16,323 nucleotides of DNA from Calditrichota bacterium (GTDB taxonomy: Bacteria > Calditrichota > Calditrichia > RBG-13-44-9), in contig JAJRXE010000008.1 of assembly GCA_024276455.1 (NCBI GenBank), positions 1 through 16,323 on the forward strand. Reading direction: 5' to 3'. The notes beneath the pieces were generated by a model. It saw only the letters and a program-made list of their open reading frames with translations, did no database searches and had not been told where the DNA came from. The translations under genes and the position numbers were made by a program. Positions 6,584 through 14,611 of the stretch are shown piece by piece. How positions within the stretch are numbered: the stretch's first letter is position 1; each line of letters begins with the position of its first letter.

Positions 6584-8542
6584 ATGTGGCTGAGATTACA
6601 GAAGCGCTTCCTGCTGGTTGGTTTGCTCCTTTTGCTCCTTGGTTTTCCCGCCCGGGCGCAGAACGCTTTTTCCGTGAAATTACCGCGAATCATTCTCAGC
6701 GGCATTCCCTTCCAGATTGAAGTGCACCCCACCCCTCTCCTCTACGTTCGGTACGCCGGTCAGGAAGTTCCCTACCGGATTGTGGAGCTTCCCGGCGGCA
6801 AGGTCTTGCAGGAAGGACGCTTCACCATTTCCCCGAACGAACCGCAACCCCTGGTGGTAAAAGGGCTGGAAATGCCGCAAAGCGGCCGACGGAACCTGGA
6901 AATTCAACTGGGAGATTACCGCCAGACGGTGGCAACCCGCACCATTCCCGCCTGGTTAAGCATTTTACCGCCCCTGCTGGCCATCTTACTGGCCCTGCTT
7001 ACCCGGCAGGTCATCATTGCGCTGTTTTTCGGAATCTGGTTGGGTGTTACCTTTATTTACGATTTCAACCCTTTTTTGGGGTTTCTGTTTACCCTGAATG
7101 AGTACATTGTAAACGCCCTGGCCGCCCCGGACCGAATTTCCATCCTGGTGTTCAGTCTGGTGCTGGGGGGCATGGTGGGGGTCATCACCCGCTCTGGAGG
7201 CACCCAGGGAATTGTGGACAAGTTGGCCACTTACGCCAAGAATGCCCGGATGGGGCAGTTAGCCACCTGGGCCATGGGGGTGTTCATTTTTTTTGACGAT
7301 TACGCCAATACGCTTATTGTCGGGAATACCATGCGTCCGCTGACCGACAAGCTGCGGATCAGCCGGGAGAAGCTCTCTTACCTGGTGGACTCCACTGCGG
7401 CGCCGGTGGCGAACATCGCCATTATTTCCACCTGGATCGGGTACGAAATCAGCCTGATCGACCAATCCTTCGGGTCGCTGGGATTGCACGAAAACGCCTA
7501 CATCACTTTTATTAAAACCATTCCGTACAATTTTTACCCCATTTACGCTCTGATTTTCGGTTTCTTCGTGGCCTACCTGGTGCGGGATTTTGGCAGCATG
7601 TACCGGGCGGAAATCCGGGCCCGGCGCAGCGGAAAGGTGTTGCGCGAAGGCGCCATGCCGCTGGCCGATCTCACCTCCACCGAGGCCCTGACCGAAGAGC
7701 ACATTCCCCGGCGCTGGTACAACGCCTTCATCCCCATTGGGGTGGTCATTCTGGCCGTGATGGCCGGGCTGGTGTACACCGGCTACCGGCACGTTACGGC
7801 CAGCGGAGAAACTTTGGCCGGAATGGGCTGGGTGCACCAGATCAGCTTAATCATCGGAAATGCGGACTCTTTTGCGGTGCTCATGTGGGCCTCCTTTCTG
7901 GGTTCCATCACCGCCATTGTGCTGGCGCTAACCCAGCGCCTGCTTTCCCTTCACCAGGCCATGGAAGCCTGGGTAAAGGGCATCCGTTCCATGGTCATGG
8001 CAGCCATCATTCTGACCAGCGCCTGGGCGATTGGTCAGATTTGCCAGGACCTGTTCACGGCCGATTACGTTATTCATCTGACCCGCCAATTCCTTACGCC
8101 CCACTGGCTGCCGCTGGTTACCTTTTTGACCGCTGCCATCATCAGCTTTGCCACCGGCACCTCCTGGGGCACCATGGCCATTCTCATGCCCATTGCCATT
8201 CCGTTAGCGGTAAAATTCCCGGGAGAATTCGGCGGCATCGACGTCGCCCATGCCAGCAACCTCTTGTTAAGCACCGTGGCGGCGGTGCTGGCCGGCGCCA
8301 CCTTCGGCGATCACTGTTCACCCATCTCGGACACCACCATCATGTCTTCCATGGCCTCCGGTGCCGACCACATTGACCATGTGCGGACCCAGCTCCCTTA
8401 CGCCGTTACCGTGGGACTGGTGGCCAGCTTCTTCGGCTACATTCCCATTGGATTCAATCTAAGCGACTGGTGGGTGCTCACCATTGGTACGGTGGTGCTG
8501 TTTCTGATTGTTCGTTTTGTCGGAAAATCCACCCGGGAATAA
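6584..8542 (+). CDS. NhaC-family Na+/H+ antiporter with exported N-terminal domain
   Basis: A 652-residue inner-membrane protein. The membrane part, from about residue 124 on, is an NhaC-family (PF03553) transporter. FFDDYANTLIVGNTMRP, DSTAAPVANIAIISTW, FATGTSWGTMAI and FGDHCSPISDTTIMSS are its conserved substrate-path motifs. Such proteins exchange Na+ for protons or, in some branches, carry organic acids, so the substrate is not settled. Unusually, the protein begins with a cleavable-looking signal peptide (1-26, ending ARAQ). About 95 residues of beta-rich soluble sequence (27-120) follow before the first transporter helix. This makes it about 150 residues longer than a standard NhaC. The ATG is the only start that gives the signal peptide, although no clear ribosome site precedes it. 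The gene stands alone, divergent from the radical SAM gene and convergent with the glycan operon. Confidence 0.9.
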   Translation: MWLRLQKRFLLVGLLLLLLGFPARAQNAFSVKLPRIILSGIPFQIEVHPTPLLYVRYAGQEVPYRIVELPGGKVLQEGRFTISPNEPQPLVVKGLEMPQSGRRNLEIQLGDYRQTVATRTIPAWLSILPPLLAILLALLTRQVIIALFFGIWLGVTFIYDFNPFLGFLFTLNEYIVNALAAPDRISILVFSLVLGGMVGVITRSGGTQGIVDKLATYAKNARMGQLATWAMGVFIFFDDYANTLIVGNTMRPLTDKLRISREKLSYLVDSTAAPVANIAIISTWIGYEISLIDQSFGSLGLHENAYITFIKTIPYNFYPIYALIFGFFVAYLVRDFGSMYRAEIRARRSGKVLREGAMPLADLTSTEALTEEHIPRRWYNAFIPIGVVILAVMAGLVYTGYRHVTASGETLAGMGWVHQISLIIGNADSFAVLMWASFLGSITAIVLALTQRLLSLHQAMEAWVKGIRSMVMAAIILTSAWAIGQICQDLFTADYVIHLTRQFLTPHWLPLVTFLTAAIISFATGTSWGTMAILMPIAIPLAVKFPGEFGGIDVAHASNLLLSTVAAVLAGATFGDHCSPISDTTIMSSMASGADHIDHVRTQLPYAVTVGLVASFFGYIPIGFNLSDWWVLTIGTVVLFLIVRFVGKSTRE

Positions 8543-8646
8543 ATCCGCCGGGCAGAAAGAAGCCGCTAGCAGGAACGAAACCATTCACCTTGAACCCTTC
8601 CCCGTTCGTTGACTTTAAAACGCCCTTTTTCAAAGGCTTTGGGACC

Positions 8647-8677
8647 AAAAAAAAGGACAGGTACCCGGGCTCCTTTT
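8647..8677 (-). terminator. Possible intrinsic terminator at the end of the glycan operon
   Basis: On the minus strand, AAAAGGA (8677-8671) can pair with TCCTTTT (8657-8651) across a 13-base loop, and the T run continues to 8647, giving TTTTTTTT in all. The 7-bp stem is AT-rich and the loop long, so the structure is weak, but its place is right. It lies 29 bases past the last glycosyltransferase stop, in the 163-base gap between convergent genes. It could also act, less well, for the antiporter transcript. The rest of this gap (8543-8705) shows no gene. Confidence 0.4.
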
Positions 8678-8705
8678 CGTTTCGCGAGGGCTCGCCGGAA
8701 TCGGC

Positions 8706-9818
8706 TCAAAACAAGCAGCGAATCACCTCCCAGGTTTCCCGGGCGGCGCGTTCCCAGGTAAATTCCCGGGCCCGTTCAATTCCTTTTCGGCGGAGCGCTT
8801 CCCGCAGACCCGGATCGCGGCGGAGAGCCACAATTTTCGCGGCAATGTCGGCCGGATCGTGAGGATTGCTGTACAGCGCCGCGTCCGCGCAGCGCTCCCG
8901 CAAAGAGGGGATATCCGAAGCAAGCACCGGGCAACCGCTGGCCATGGCCTCCAAAGGCGGCAACGGAGAGGCTTCGTAAAAGGAAGGAAACACCAGACAA
9001 CAGGCCTTCCGGTAAAGAGACAGCAACCGTTCGGTGTCGTCCACCTGCCCCAGAAATTCCACTTTTCCGGTCAGGTTGTCCGGAATCTTAAATTCGCCCC
9101 GCCGGAAGGTCTTGCCGCTCCCCCCAGCGACCTTCAGGGGCAAATTCATTTCCCGGTTCACCAGGCTAAGCGCCTGCAGCACTCCCTGAAAATTTTTTCG
9201 TCGACTCAAAGCGCCCACATAAAGGGCAAATTCGCCCGGCGACCCCCCGGTTTGCTCCGGAAAGCGATCGCCGGCAATTCCCCCGTTCTGAATGGCGACC
9301 AGCCGATCGGCTGCCCGGGGATAGTACTGCAAAATGGATGCTCTCTCCGATTGAGAAACGGTAATAAGGGCGGTGGCTTTGCGGAAAATGAGCGGCATTA
9401 AAAAACGGTAATAGCCCCGAAAGGCTCGACTGTAAGCGTCCGGGAAATAGCGGTAAGAGAGGTCGTGCACGGTGACCACGGTTTTTTGCCAGCTAAACAG
9501 GGAAAACAGCGGGGCGGTGTTACCGGGGCAGAACAGCACTCCGGAAAGGGTCACAAAGGGCAATTCGGTTTGTTCCCAGAGGTGCCCGGTGAAATGGCCG
9601 ATTTGCCGGAAGCCGATGTGTCGCCACGGCAGGCGGTGACGGATACCCCGCGGCGGTGCCACCAGTTGAAACGTGTAACGCTGGGGATCGATTTCGCCCC
9701 GCTCCAGTAAACGGTCCCAGGCACTCACCATTTCGTGAGCGTAGCGCTGTACACCGGTAATCGGCTGAGTCAGAAAACGGGCATTAATGAACACTCGCTT
9801 TTTCCGTGCGGCACTCAT
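8706..9818 (-). CDS. Glycosyltransferase family 4 (GT-B fold)
   Basis: A 370-residue retaining GT-B glycosyltransferase. The N-terminal Rossmann half includes INARFLTQPITGVQRY (11-26), the glycine loop near the acceptor site, and TVVTVHDLSYRYFP (113-126), typical of mannosyltransferase-like GT4 enzymes. The C-terminal half has ALYVGALSRRKN (198-209) and the nucleotide-sugar binding EX7E motif, E282 and E290, in SFYEASPLPPLEAMASG. It would transfer a sugar from a nucleotide donor to a lipid-linked or surface glycan at the cytoplasmic face; donor and acceptor cannot be read from sequence. Its ATG overlaps the stop of the preceding gene (ATGA at 9815-9818), with GGAGGT in the end of that gene, so the two are translationally coupled. 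It is the last gene of the operon. Confidence 0.92.
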   Translation of the reverse strand: MSAARKKRVFINARFLTQPITGVQRYAHEMVSAWDRLLERGEIDPQRYTFQLVAPPRGIRHRLPWRHIGFRQIGHFTGHLWEQTELPFVTLSGVLFCPGNTAPLFSLFSWQKTVVTVHDLSYRYFPDAYSRAFRGYYRFLMPLIFRKATALITVSQSERASILQYYPRAADRLVAIQNGGIAGDRFPEQTGGSPGEFALYVGALSRRKNFQGVLQALSLVNREMNLPLKVAGGSGKTFRRGEFKIPDNLTGKVEFLGQVDDTERLLSLYRKACCLVFPSFYEASPLPPLEAMASGCPVLASDIPSLRERCADAALYSNPHDPADIAAKIVALRRDPGLREALRRKGIERAREFTWERAARETWEVIRCLF

Positions 9819-10990
9819 GAACCACCTCCGCGATTGGTCTGTTCATTGTCCGGGGCGGTTCGTCCCAACAACTGGCGGTAAATTTCCAGGGTACGCCGGG
9901 CAATCACTTTCCAGGAATAGTGTTCCACCGCCCGCTGGCGTCCCCGCCGGCCCAATTCCCGCCGCAGCGCTTCGTCTTGTAACAGCCGCTGGATTTTCTC
10001 GCGCAAATCCAGGACATCGCCTTCGCGGAAAATCAGACCGCCCTCCCCGATTACCCGGGGAATTTCTCCGGAACTGGAACCGACCACCGGCACCCCACAG
10101 GCCATGGCTTCGATGAGCACCCGGCCGAATTTCTCCACCCAGTTCGCGCGGGTGAGCGAAGGCAACACAAAAAGGTCCAAACAGCCCATAATCCGGGCAA
10201 CATCTTCGTGGGAGGCCGGCGGTAAAAACTGCACATCTATTTTCCATTTCCGGGCCAGGGTCGCCAGATGTCCCCTCATGCGGCCGCTTCCCACCAACAC
10301 CATCCGGACATCCAGCCCTCTTACCGCTTCCAACAAATGGTGAACCCCCTTGTGCTCCTCCAGGGCGCCCACAAAACCGAGTAGCATTTTACGCTCCGGA
10401 TTCAATTCCCGACAGATCTCCTCATCTTTCCGGGGAAAGAACGCCTCGGTGTTTACCCCGTGGGTAATGATGGGAAGTAATCCCCGAAACCCTTTACGTT
10501 GCAGCACCTCCACCGCCATCTGGTTGCGAGCCAGAATGGCGTCGGTGCGTTTCAGGACGTAGCGCTCCACCCAGTTGAACGGCGGTGGGTAGTGTTTGAA
10601 GCGATGCTGGGAGGCATGCAGAACCAGCCGGGCGTGGGGCAGCAGGCGGCGGGTAGCCCGCACGATCTGAAAGCTACCCAGATTGAACGGTTCGTTTTCC
10701 AGATCCACCAGATCGGGACGAAATTCCCCCAGCACCCGCTTCAGCTGTCCTCGAAACACCGCCAGATGCAGGTTGCCGGTAAAACGAATATCGCCCACCA
10801 CCATCCGGTAATGGGGATCCGAATTTTTTTCCAGATGTTTTACCCCGCCACTCCAGAGCTCTTTCCAGTAAGGCGGCACCAGCACCGTAACATCCCAACC
10901 GCTCTGCCGGGCAATCTCCTGCGGCAGGGTCTGGTAGAATTTTTGAATGAAAGAGGTAAACGAAATCATCAGTATGCGTGGTTTATTCAT
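9815..10990 (-). CDS. Glycosyltransferase family 4 (GT-B fold)
   Basis: A 391-residue GT-B glycosyltransferase. The N-terminal domain has PRILMISFTSF (4-14) as first strand and a DLVDLENEPFNL segment (93-104) near the cleft. The C-terminal domain holds LGFVGALEEHKGVHHLLEA (204-222) and the EX7E motif, E286 and E294, in VEKFGRVLIEAMACG, followed by GEIPRVIGEGGLIF. The last 20 residues are polar and probably disordered. It is only distantly similar to the next gene's product, so the pair is unlikely to be a recent duplication. It lies 15 bases after the flippase gene and overlaps the next glycosyltransferase by 4 bases. Role inferred: one sugar addition in building a surface polysaccharide or lipid-linked oligosaccharide. 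Confidence 0.92.
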   Translation of the reverse strand: MNKPRILMISFTSFIQKFYQTLPQEIARQSGWDVTVLVPPYWKELWSGGVKHLEKNSDPHYRMVVGDIRFTGNLHLAVFRGQLKRVLGEFRPDLVDLENEPFNLGSFQIVRATRRLLPHARLVLHASQHRFKHYPPPFNWVERYVLKRTDAILARNQMAVEVLQRKGFRGLLPIITHGVNTEAFFPRKDEEICRELNPERKMLLGFVGALEEHKGVHHLLEAVRGLDVRMVLVGSGRMRGHLATLARKWKIDVQFLPPASHEDVARIMGCLDLFVLPSLTRANWVEKFGRVLIEAMACGVPVVGSSSGEIPRVIGEGGLIFREGDVLDLREKIQRLLQDEALRRELGRRGRQRAVEHYSWKVIARRTLEIYRQLLGRTAPDNEQTNRGGGS

Positions 10991-11005
10991 TTTCCGTTGC
11001 GGCTC

Positions 11006-12448
11006 CTATTCGCGATTCCCTATTTTTTGTTGAACCAGGCTTAAAAAATAGTTCACATCGTCCCGGGTGAACACCCTCAGCAAGAACACAAGCGCCAGAT
11101 ACACGCTTGCTGCCAAGGCGATGAGTAAAAACAGATTTGCGGAACCAACCAGGAGTAACGCTCCCGCCATTCCCAGCGCCGCCAGCAGATTCCGGAACAC
11201 CAGCCCGCTTAACCAGCCTGGTTGAAAATAAGCCTGTACCAGGAGAAAGGACAGAACCACCGCGCTGGCTTCGGACACCACCGTAGCCAGACTGGCACCC
11301 AGCAGGCCGTGGCGGGGAATCCACCAGGCATTCAATCCAACATTTATTAACATGGAAACGGCCGCAATGGCGGCAAAACGGTGCTGCTTCCCCACCGAAT
11401 TCAGGGTAATCATGAAATGGTATTTGAGAAAGGTGAACCCCAGCGCCACCGCCAGCCAGCGCAGGGCAATCGTTCCGGCCAGGTATTCCGGTTCAAACAA
11501 CAGCTGCATGATTGGTCGGGCAAGGAGAAACAATCCGGCAGCCAGAGGCAAAGCCAGCATCAGAATGTACTGGAAAGTGCGTTGAAAAATGTTTCGAAAT
11601 TGGCTGCGGTCCTGGACGAACAGCACCGAAAGGGCCGGGAAAAGGGCGATTACGATGTTTTCCGGAATAAAAGTCAGGCTCTCGATCAATTTGTGGGCGG
11701 CGTTGTAGTAACCCACCATCTGGTTGGTGTGGAAAATTTTCAGCATGACGGTGTCAATTCGCCCGGCCACGGTGCCGAAAATAATCATCAGAGCAAAGGG
11801 GTAGGCTTGTTGAATCATTCGGCGGGTTTCCGGACCAAACCAGCGAAAATGCAACTGTTGAAAGAAGCGGCGCAGAAAATAAAAGGAAATCGCCATTTTC
11901 AAAAACTCCACCCCCACAAATCCCCAGAGCAACGGGATCAATCCCAGACCAAGTCGCCAGAAGATCAGGGTCACCGCCAGCATGATGAACCGTTCCGAGA
12001 GGTTGGTGTACGCTTCGAACTCCATTCGTTCGAAAGCCCGGAACACCGCAATGAAATGGCGGCTGAAGTTGTCGAAAAAGAGGTAGAGACTGAAAATGCG
12101 CACCGCCGCAATGCTCTGGGCATCGAAGGGCAAAACGAAAAGGAACACGTTTATGCCGCCCACTACCACCAGGGACAATATTAACAACAGCGGGAGGGAA
12201 TATCCTAAAAACTCGTTGACGCGGGATTTTTCGCGGGCCACGTCGCGGGTTAACAGAGAATTGATGCCCAGATTGGCCAGCACCATGAACATGATGACGA
12301 AGGCAAAGGCAAAGGTGTACACCCCAAAGCCGGCGGAACCCAGCATGCGGGTCAGCACCAGCACCAGCGCCAGATTGAGCAATTTGGTGAACACGTGACT
12401 GGAAAAAAGAATGGCACTGTTACGGATGATTCGGTGGGCAGAGGTCAT
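11006..12448 (-). CDS. Wzx-type polysaccharide/oligosaccharide flippase (MOP superfamily)
   Basis: A 480-residue polytopic inner-membrane protein with about 12-14 predicted helices and almost no large soluble loop. The N-terminus, RIIRNSAILFSSHVFTKLLNLALVLVLTRMLG (6-37, read in two helices), is the standard opening of the polysaccharide biosynthesis protein family. GSAGFGVYTFAFAF, LGINSLLTRDVAR and PENIVIALFPALS further support it. Such proteins flip undecaprenyl-linked glycan units from the cytoplasm to the periplasm. Neither an O-antigen polymerase nor a ligase is in the window. The gene lies 21 bases after gmhA and 15 bases before a glycosyltransferase, so it is within the operon. The ATG has only a weak ribosome site, suggesting dependence on upstream translation. 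Family assignment is firm; the glycan carried is unknown. Confidence 0.93.
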   Translation of the reverse strand: MTSAHRIIRNSAILFSSHVFTKLLNLALVLVLTRMLGSAGFGVYTFAFAFVIMFMVLANLGINSLLTRDVAREKSRVNEFLGYSLPLLLILSLVVVGGINVFLFVLPFDAQSIAAVRIFSLYLFFDNFSRHFIAVFRAFERMEFEAYTNLSERFIMLAVTLIFWRLGLGLIPLLWGFVGVEFLKMAISFYFLRRFFQQLHFRWFGPETRRMIQQAYPFALMIIFGTVAGRIDTVMLKIFHTNQMVGYYNAAHKLIESLTFIPENIVIALFPALSVLFVQDRSQFRNIFQRTFQYILMLALPLAAGLFLLARPIMQLLFEPEYLAGTIALRWLAVALGFTFLKYHFMITLNSVGKQHRFAAIAAVSMLINVGLNAWWIPRHGLLGASLATVVSEASAVVLSFLLVQAYFQPGWLSGLVFRNLLAALGMAGALLLVGSANLFLLIALAASVYLALVFLLRVFTRDDVNYFLSLVQQKIGNRE

Positions 12449-12469
12449 GAATCTTCTATGCTCAAATGG

Positions 12470-13075
12470 TTATTTCCCTTCGCGGGAGAACAGCTCTCGC
12501 TCAACAATGTCGCAAATAGTATGGGCCAGGAAGATGTGTACTTCCTGGATTCGGGCGGTGTTTCGAGACGGCACCAGCAGCGGGAGATCCACCAGATGGC
12601 GCAGCTTGCCCCCATCTTCCCCCAGAAATCCGATCACGAAAAGCCCCTTCTCGTGAGCCATGTTCACCGCCTCGATGATATTGGCGGAGTTACCACTGGT
12701 GCTGATGGCCAGCAGCACATCGCCCCGGTTGCCCAGCGCTTCAATCTGGCGGGCAAACACCTGCTCGAAACCGTAATCGTTGCTCCCGGCCGTCAAGATG
12801 GAAGAATCCACGGTCAGGGCAAGGGCCGGAATGGCGGGTCGATCGAAACTGCTTTTCAGGCGAATCACCATTTCGGCGGCAATGTGCTGGGCGTCGGCGG
12901 CGCTGCCTCCGTTCCCGCAGATTAGCAGTTTTCCCCCTTCCCGAAAGCAGGAAAGAATTTCCTGCGCCGCCAGGAGCACCGTTTCCAGGTTTCCCTCCAG
13001 CAAACGCCGCTTTACCTGAATGTTCTCTTCAATTTCTTTCTCTAAAAATGCCAGCCAGTCCCGATGCTCGTTCAA
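12470..13075 (-). CDS. gmhA: D-sedoheptulose 7-phosphate isomerase (SIS domain; TTG start)
   Basis: A 201-residue SIS-domain enzyme expected to convert sedoheptulose 7-phosphate to D-glycero-D-manno-heptose 7-phosphate, the first step to the ADP- or GDP-heptose used in LPS core, O-chains or S-layer glycans. Seen in order: GNGGSAADAQHIAAEM (54-69) with the catalytic Glu at 68, TSGNS (126-130) for phosphate binding, and IQEVHIFLAHTICD (176-189) with catalytic His180. All GmhA key residues are present. The start is TTG at 13073-13075, with GGGAG eight bases upstream. An ATG three bases before it runs straight into a stop (ATG-CTT-TGA), so it cannot be used. The gene is 24 bases after the GGGP synthase gene. 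The other heptose genes (kinase, phosphatase, nucleotidyltransferase) are not in the window. Related SIS isomerases of other sugars are a minor alternative. Confidence 0.92.
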   Translation of the reverse strand: MNEHRDWLAFLEKEIEENIQVKRRLLEGNLETVLLAAQEILSCFREGGKLLICGNGGSAADAQHIAAEMVIRLKSSFDRPAIPALALTVDSSILTAGSNDYGFEQVFARQIEALGNRGDVLLAISTSGNSANIIEAVNMAHEKGLFVIGFLGEDGGKLRHLVDLPLLVPSRNTARIQEVHIFLAHTICDIVERELFSREGK

Positions 13076-13099
13076 AGCATTAACTCCCTTTTTAAAAAG

Positions 13100-13852
13100 T
13101 TATTTCTGGTGAATCGCCTGGGCGAATGCCTGTACCGCCTCGGCGGGACTGTCGCCCTCGAAATGATTTCCCACCACCACAAAAGCGGCACCGGCCTGCA
13201 CTTTGCGCGCCGCCTGTTCCGGAGAACGGATTCCGCCGCCCACCAACACCGGCACCGACACCGTGTGACTCACCGCACTGATCATTTCCTCCGGTACGCT
13301 AAGCTGCGCTCCGCTACCGGCCTCCAGGTAAATCAGTTTAAAGCCCAGGTACTGGGCGGCCAGCGCATGGGCCAGCGCCAGATCCGGTTTGTTGCGGGGC
13401 AAAGGCCGGGAGTGGCTCATGAACTCGGCACTGGTAACCTGGCCGGACTCCACCAGCAGGTAGGCACACGAAATGGCCTCCAACCCCAACTGCCAGATGA
13501 CGGGCGCCGCCAGCACCTGATTGTCGATCAAATGGGCGGGATTCCGCCCGCTAAGCACCGAAAGGAACAACAGGGCATCGGCGGCACCGGAGAGCTGATA
13601 AATGCTTCCGGGAAAAAGAATGACCGGCAAATCGCCCGCCGCTGCCTTCACCCGCTGCACAAAGCCATCGAAATCCTTGTGCAACAACATGGATCCTCCC
13701 ACCAGCAGGGCATCCACCCCGTTCTGATTCAAAATCTGCAGCCGCTCCTCCAAGTCCTCCCGATCCAGCTTATCCGGATCGAGCAATACCACAAATCCGG
13801 CTCCCCGGCTGCGACGAATCTCTAACAGCTGATTGTAAACGTTGCCATCCAT
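13100..13852 (-). CDS. Geranylgeranylglyceryl/heptaprenylglyceryl phosphate synthase family (PcrB-like)
   Basis: A 250-residue TIM-barrel prenyltransferase that joins sn-glycerol 1-phosphate to a polyprenyl diphosphate by an ether bond, the first committed step of archaeal-type lipids. Seen: VLLDPDK (22-28, metal/diphosphate site), VGGSMLL (51-57), ILFPGSIYQLS (78-88), LSGRNPAHLIDNQV (100-113), YLEAGSGA (175-182, glycerol phosphate site), VGGGIRS (204-210) and VVGNHFE. The SGRNPxxLI segment and the length are like the group II GGGP synthases of archaea and FCB bacteria, rather than the shorter heptaprenyl PcrB of Bacillus. A C20 substrate is therefore favoured; this is inference. It is the first gene after a sigma70-like promoter and heads the glycan operon, 24 bases before gmhA. 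A candidate prenyl diphosphate supplier is at 3858-4829. No digeranylgeranyl-transferase (UbiA-like) gene is in the window. Confidence 0.92.
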   Translation of the reverse strand: MDGNVYNQLLEIRRSRGAGFVVLLDPDKLDREDLEERLQILNQNGVDALLVGGSMLLHKDFDGFVQRVKAAAGDLPVILFPGSIYQLSGAADALLFLSVLSGRNPAHLIDNQVLAAPVIWQLGLEAISCAYLLVESGQVTSAEFMSHSRPLPRNKPDLALAHALAAQYLGFKLIYLEAGSGAQLSVPEEMISAVSHTVSVPVLVGGGIRSPEQAARKVQAGAAFVVVGNHFEGDSPAEAVQAFAQAIHQK

Positions 13853-13879
13853 GTAACATCCCGCCCTTTAAAGATGTTA

Positions 13880-13908
13880 ATTCTAATAAAATGAAACCCT
13901 AAAAGCAA
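13880..13908 (-). promoter_or_regulatory. Sigma70-type promoter for the GGGP synthase-glycan operon
   Basis: On the minus strand, TTGCTT (13908-13903) is followed by a 17-base spacer and TAGAAT (13885-13880). Transcription would start near 13873, about 20 bases before the ATG at 13852, with the purine-rich GGGCGGGAT stretch between. The -35 box overlaps a small dyad, AAAGC-4-GCTTT (13902-13915), whose role is unclear. It is in the 78-base gap after the WbqC gene. Confidence 0.6.
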
Positions 13909-13930
13909 GTGCTTTACCACGGCGGAATCG

Positions 13931-14590
13931 CTACCGGAAAAAAATGACCGTTTCCGGGCCCCGCAGAAAAAACAGCACTAACAAGGGTAGTTCCGGCGCG
14001 TATCCGGGGGGAAAAGCAAGACCAACCGGCAAGGTCAGGGAACGTCGCGGAAAAGCCGCCAGATTTTTCCGGTAATACTCCTCTTCCGCCGGATACACCA
14101 ACCACTCCAGAGGACGATGACGCTCCGCCCAGGCAGACAAATCATCTGCCTCCGCAATTCCTTCTTGCGAAGCAACATACAACTGGCGGCGGGGAAACAG
14201 CAACTGCACCTGCCAGCGAATCAGGGCGATTAGAAATTCAGCCAGATTGGCGTAATCCTGCTGGTAAATTCCTTCCAGCAGGGGAAAATAATGTTCAAAA
14301 TAGGGTGTCTGACGAAAAAGCGTACTCAGGGTGCGCAGATGTCGGCGTTTCCAATCCTGGGAGGAATCCAGCTGCACGGTTCGAATGGGAGGTTGAGGAT
14401 CGGCACCATGAGACACCGGCACCGTTAAATACGTCCGGGGTTCGGGGGCCGCCAGTCGGGCTCGAACAATCGGAGACTGCTTGCGGAAATGCAGATGGTC
14501 TGCCAGTAAAAAAATGTCGCTGGCGTAAAGCTTGTAAAAAAAATAAAAATCCGGCAGAAAAAAAGGCTGTTGGGCGGCAATCTTAATCAT
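13931..14590 (-). CDS. WbqC family protein
   Basis: A 219-residue soluble protein matching the WbqC-like family (PF08889). The N-terminus IAAQQPFFLPDFYFFYKLYASD (positions 4-25) has the family's QPxxLPxxxxFxKxxxxD pattern. It is followed by the basic HFRKQSPIVRARL, the strand TYLTVPVSHG and the segment DWKRRHLRTLSTLFRQTPYFEHYFP. Family members occur in O-antigen and other polysaccharide gene clusters and beside glycosyltransferases, but their activity is not established. A sugar acyl- or amino-group-transfer role has been suggested only by context. It is the second gene after the CBS-domain gene (21-base gap) and lies just upstream of the operon headed by the GGGP synthase, in the same direction. 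The ATG lacks a strong ribosome site. Confidence 0.85.
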   Translation of the reverse strand: MIKIAAQQPFFLPDFYFFYKLYASDIFLLADHLHFRKQSPIVRARLAAPEPRTYLTVPVSHGADPQPPIRTVQLDSSQDWKRRHLRTLSTLFRQTPYFEHYFPLLEGIYQQDYANLAEFLIALIRWQVQLLFPRRQLYVASQEGIAEADDLSAWAERHRPLEWLVYPAEEEYYRKNLAAFPRRSLTLPVGLAFPPGYAPELPLLVLFFLRGPETVIFFR

Positions 14591-14611
14591 GGTTCAGTCA
14601 CTATTTTCCAA

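Noticed and set aside
7259..7837. Minus-strand open frame of 192 codons inside the antiporter gene
   Set aside because: It is antisense to conserved NhaC motifs; its His/Gly-rich translation is typical of a shadow frame.
8543..8862. Plus-strand frame continuing past the antiporter end (130 codons from 8470)
   Set aside because: It overlaps two real genes in wrong frames and has no ribosome site; only the possible terminator in this gap is kept.
11381..12184. Plus-strand open frame of 267 codons
   Set aside because: It is antisense to the flippase; the very polar translation is what reverse-complemented membrane helices give.
13064..13825. Plus-strand open frame of 253 codons
   Set aside because: It mirrors the GGGP synthase gene almost exactly and carries no family motif.
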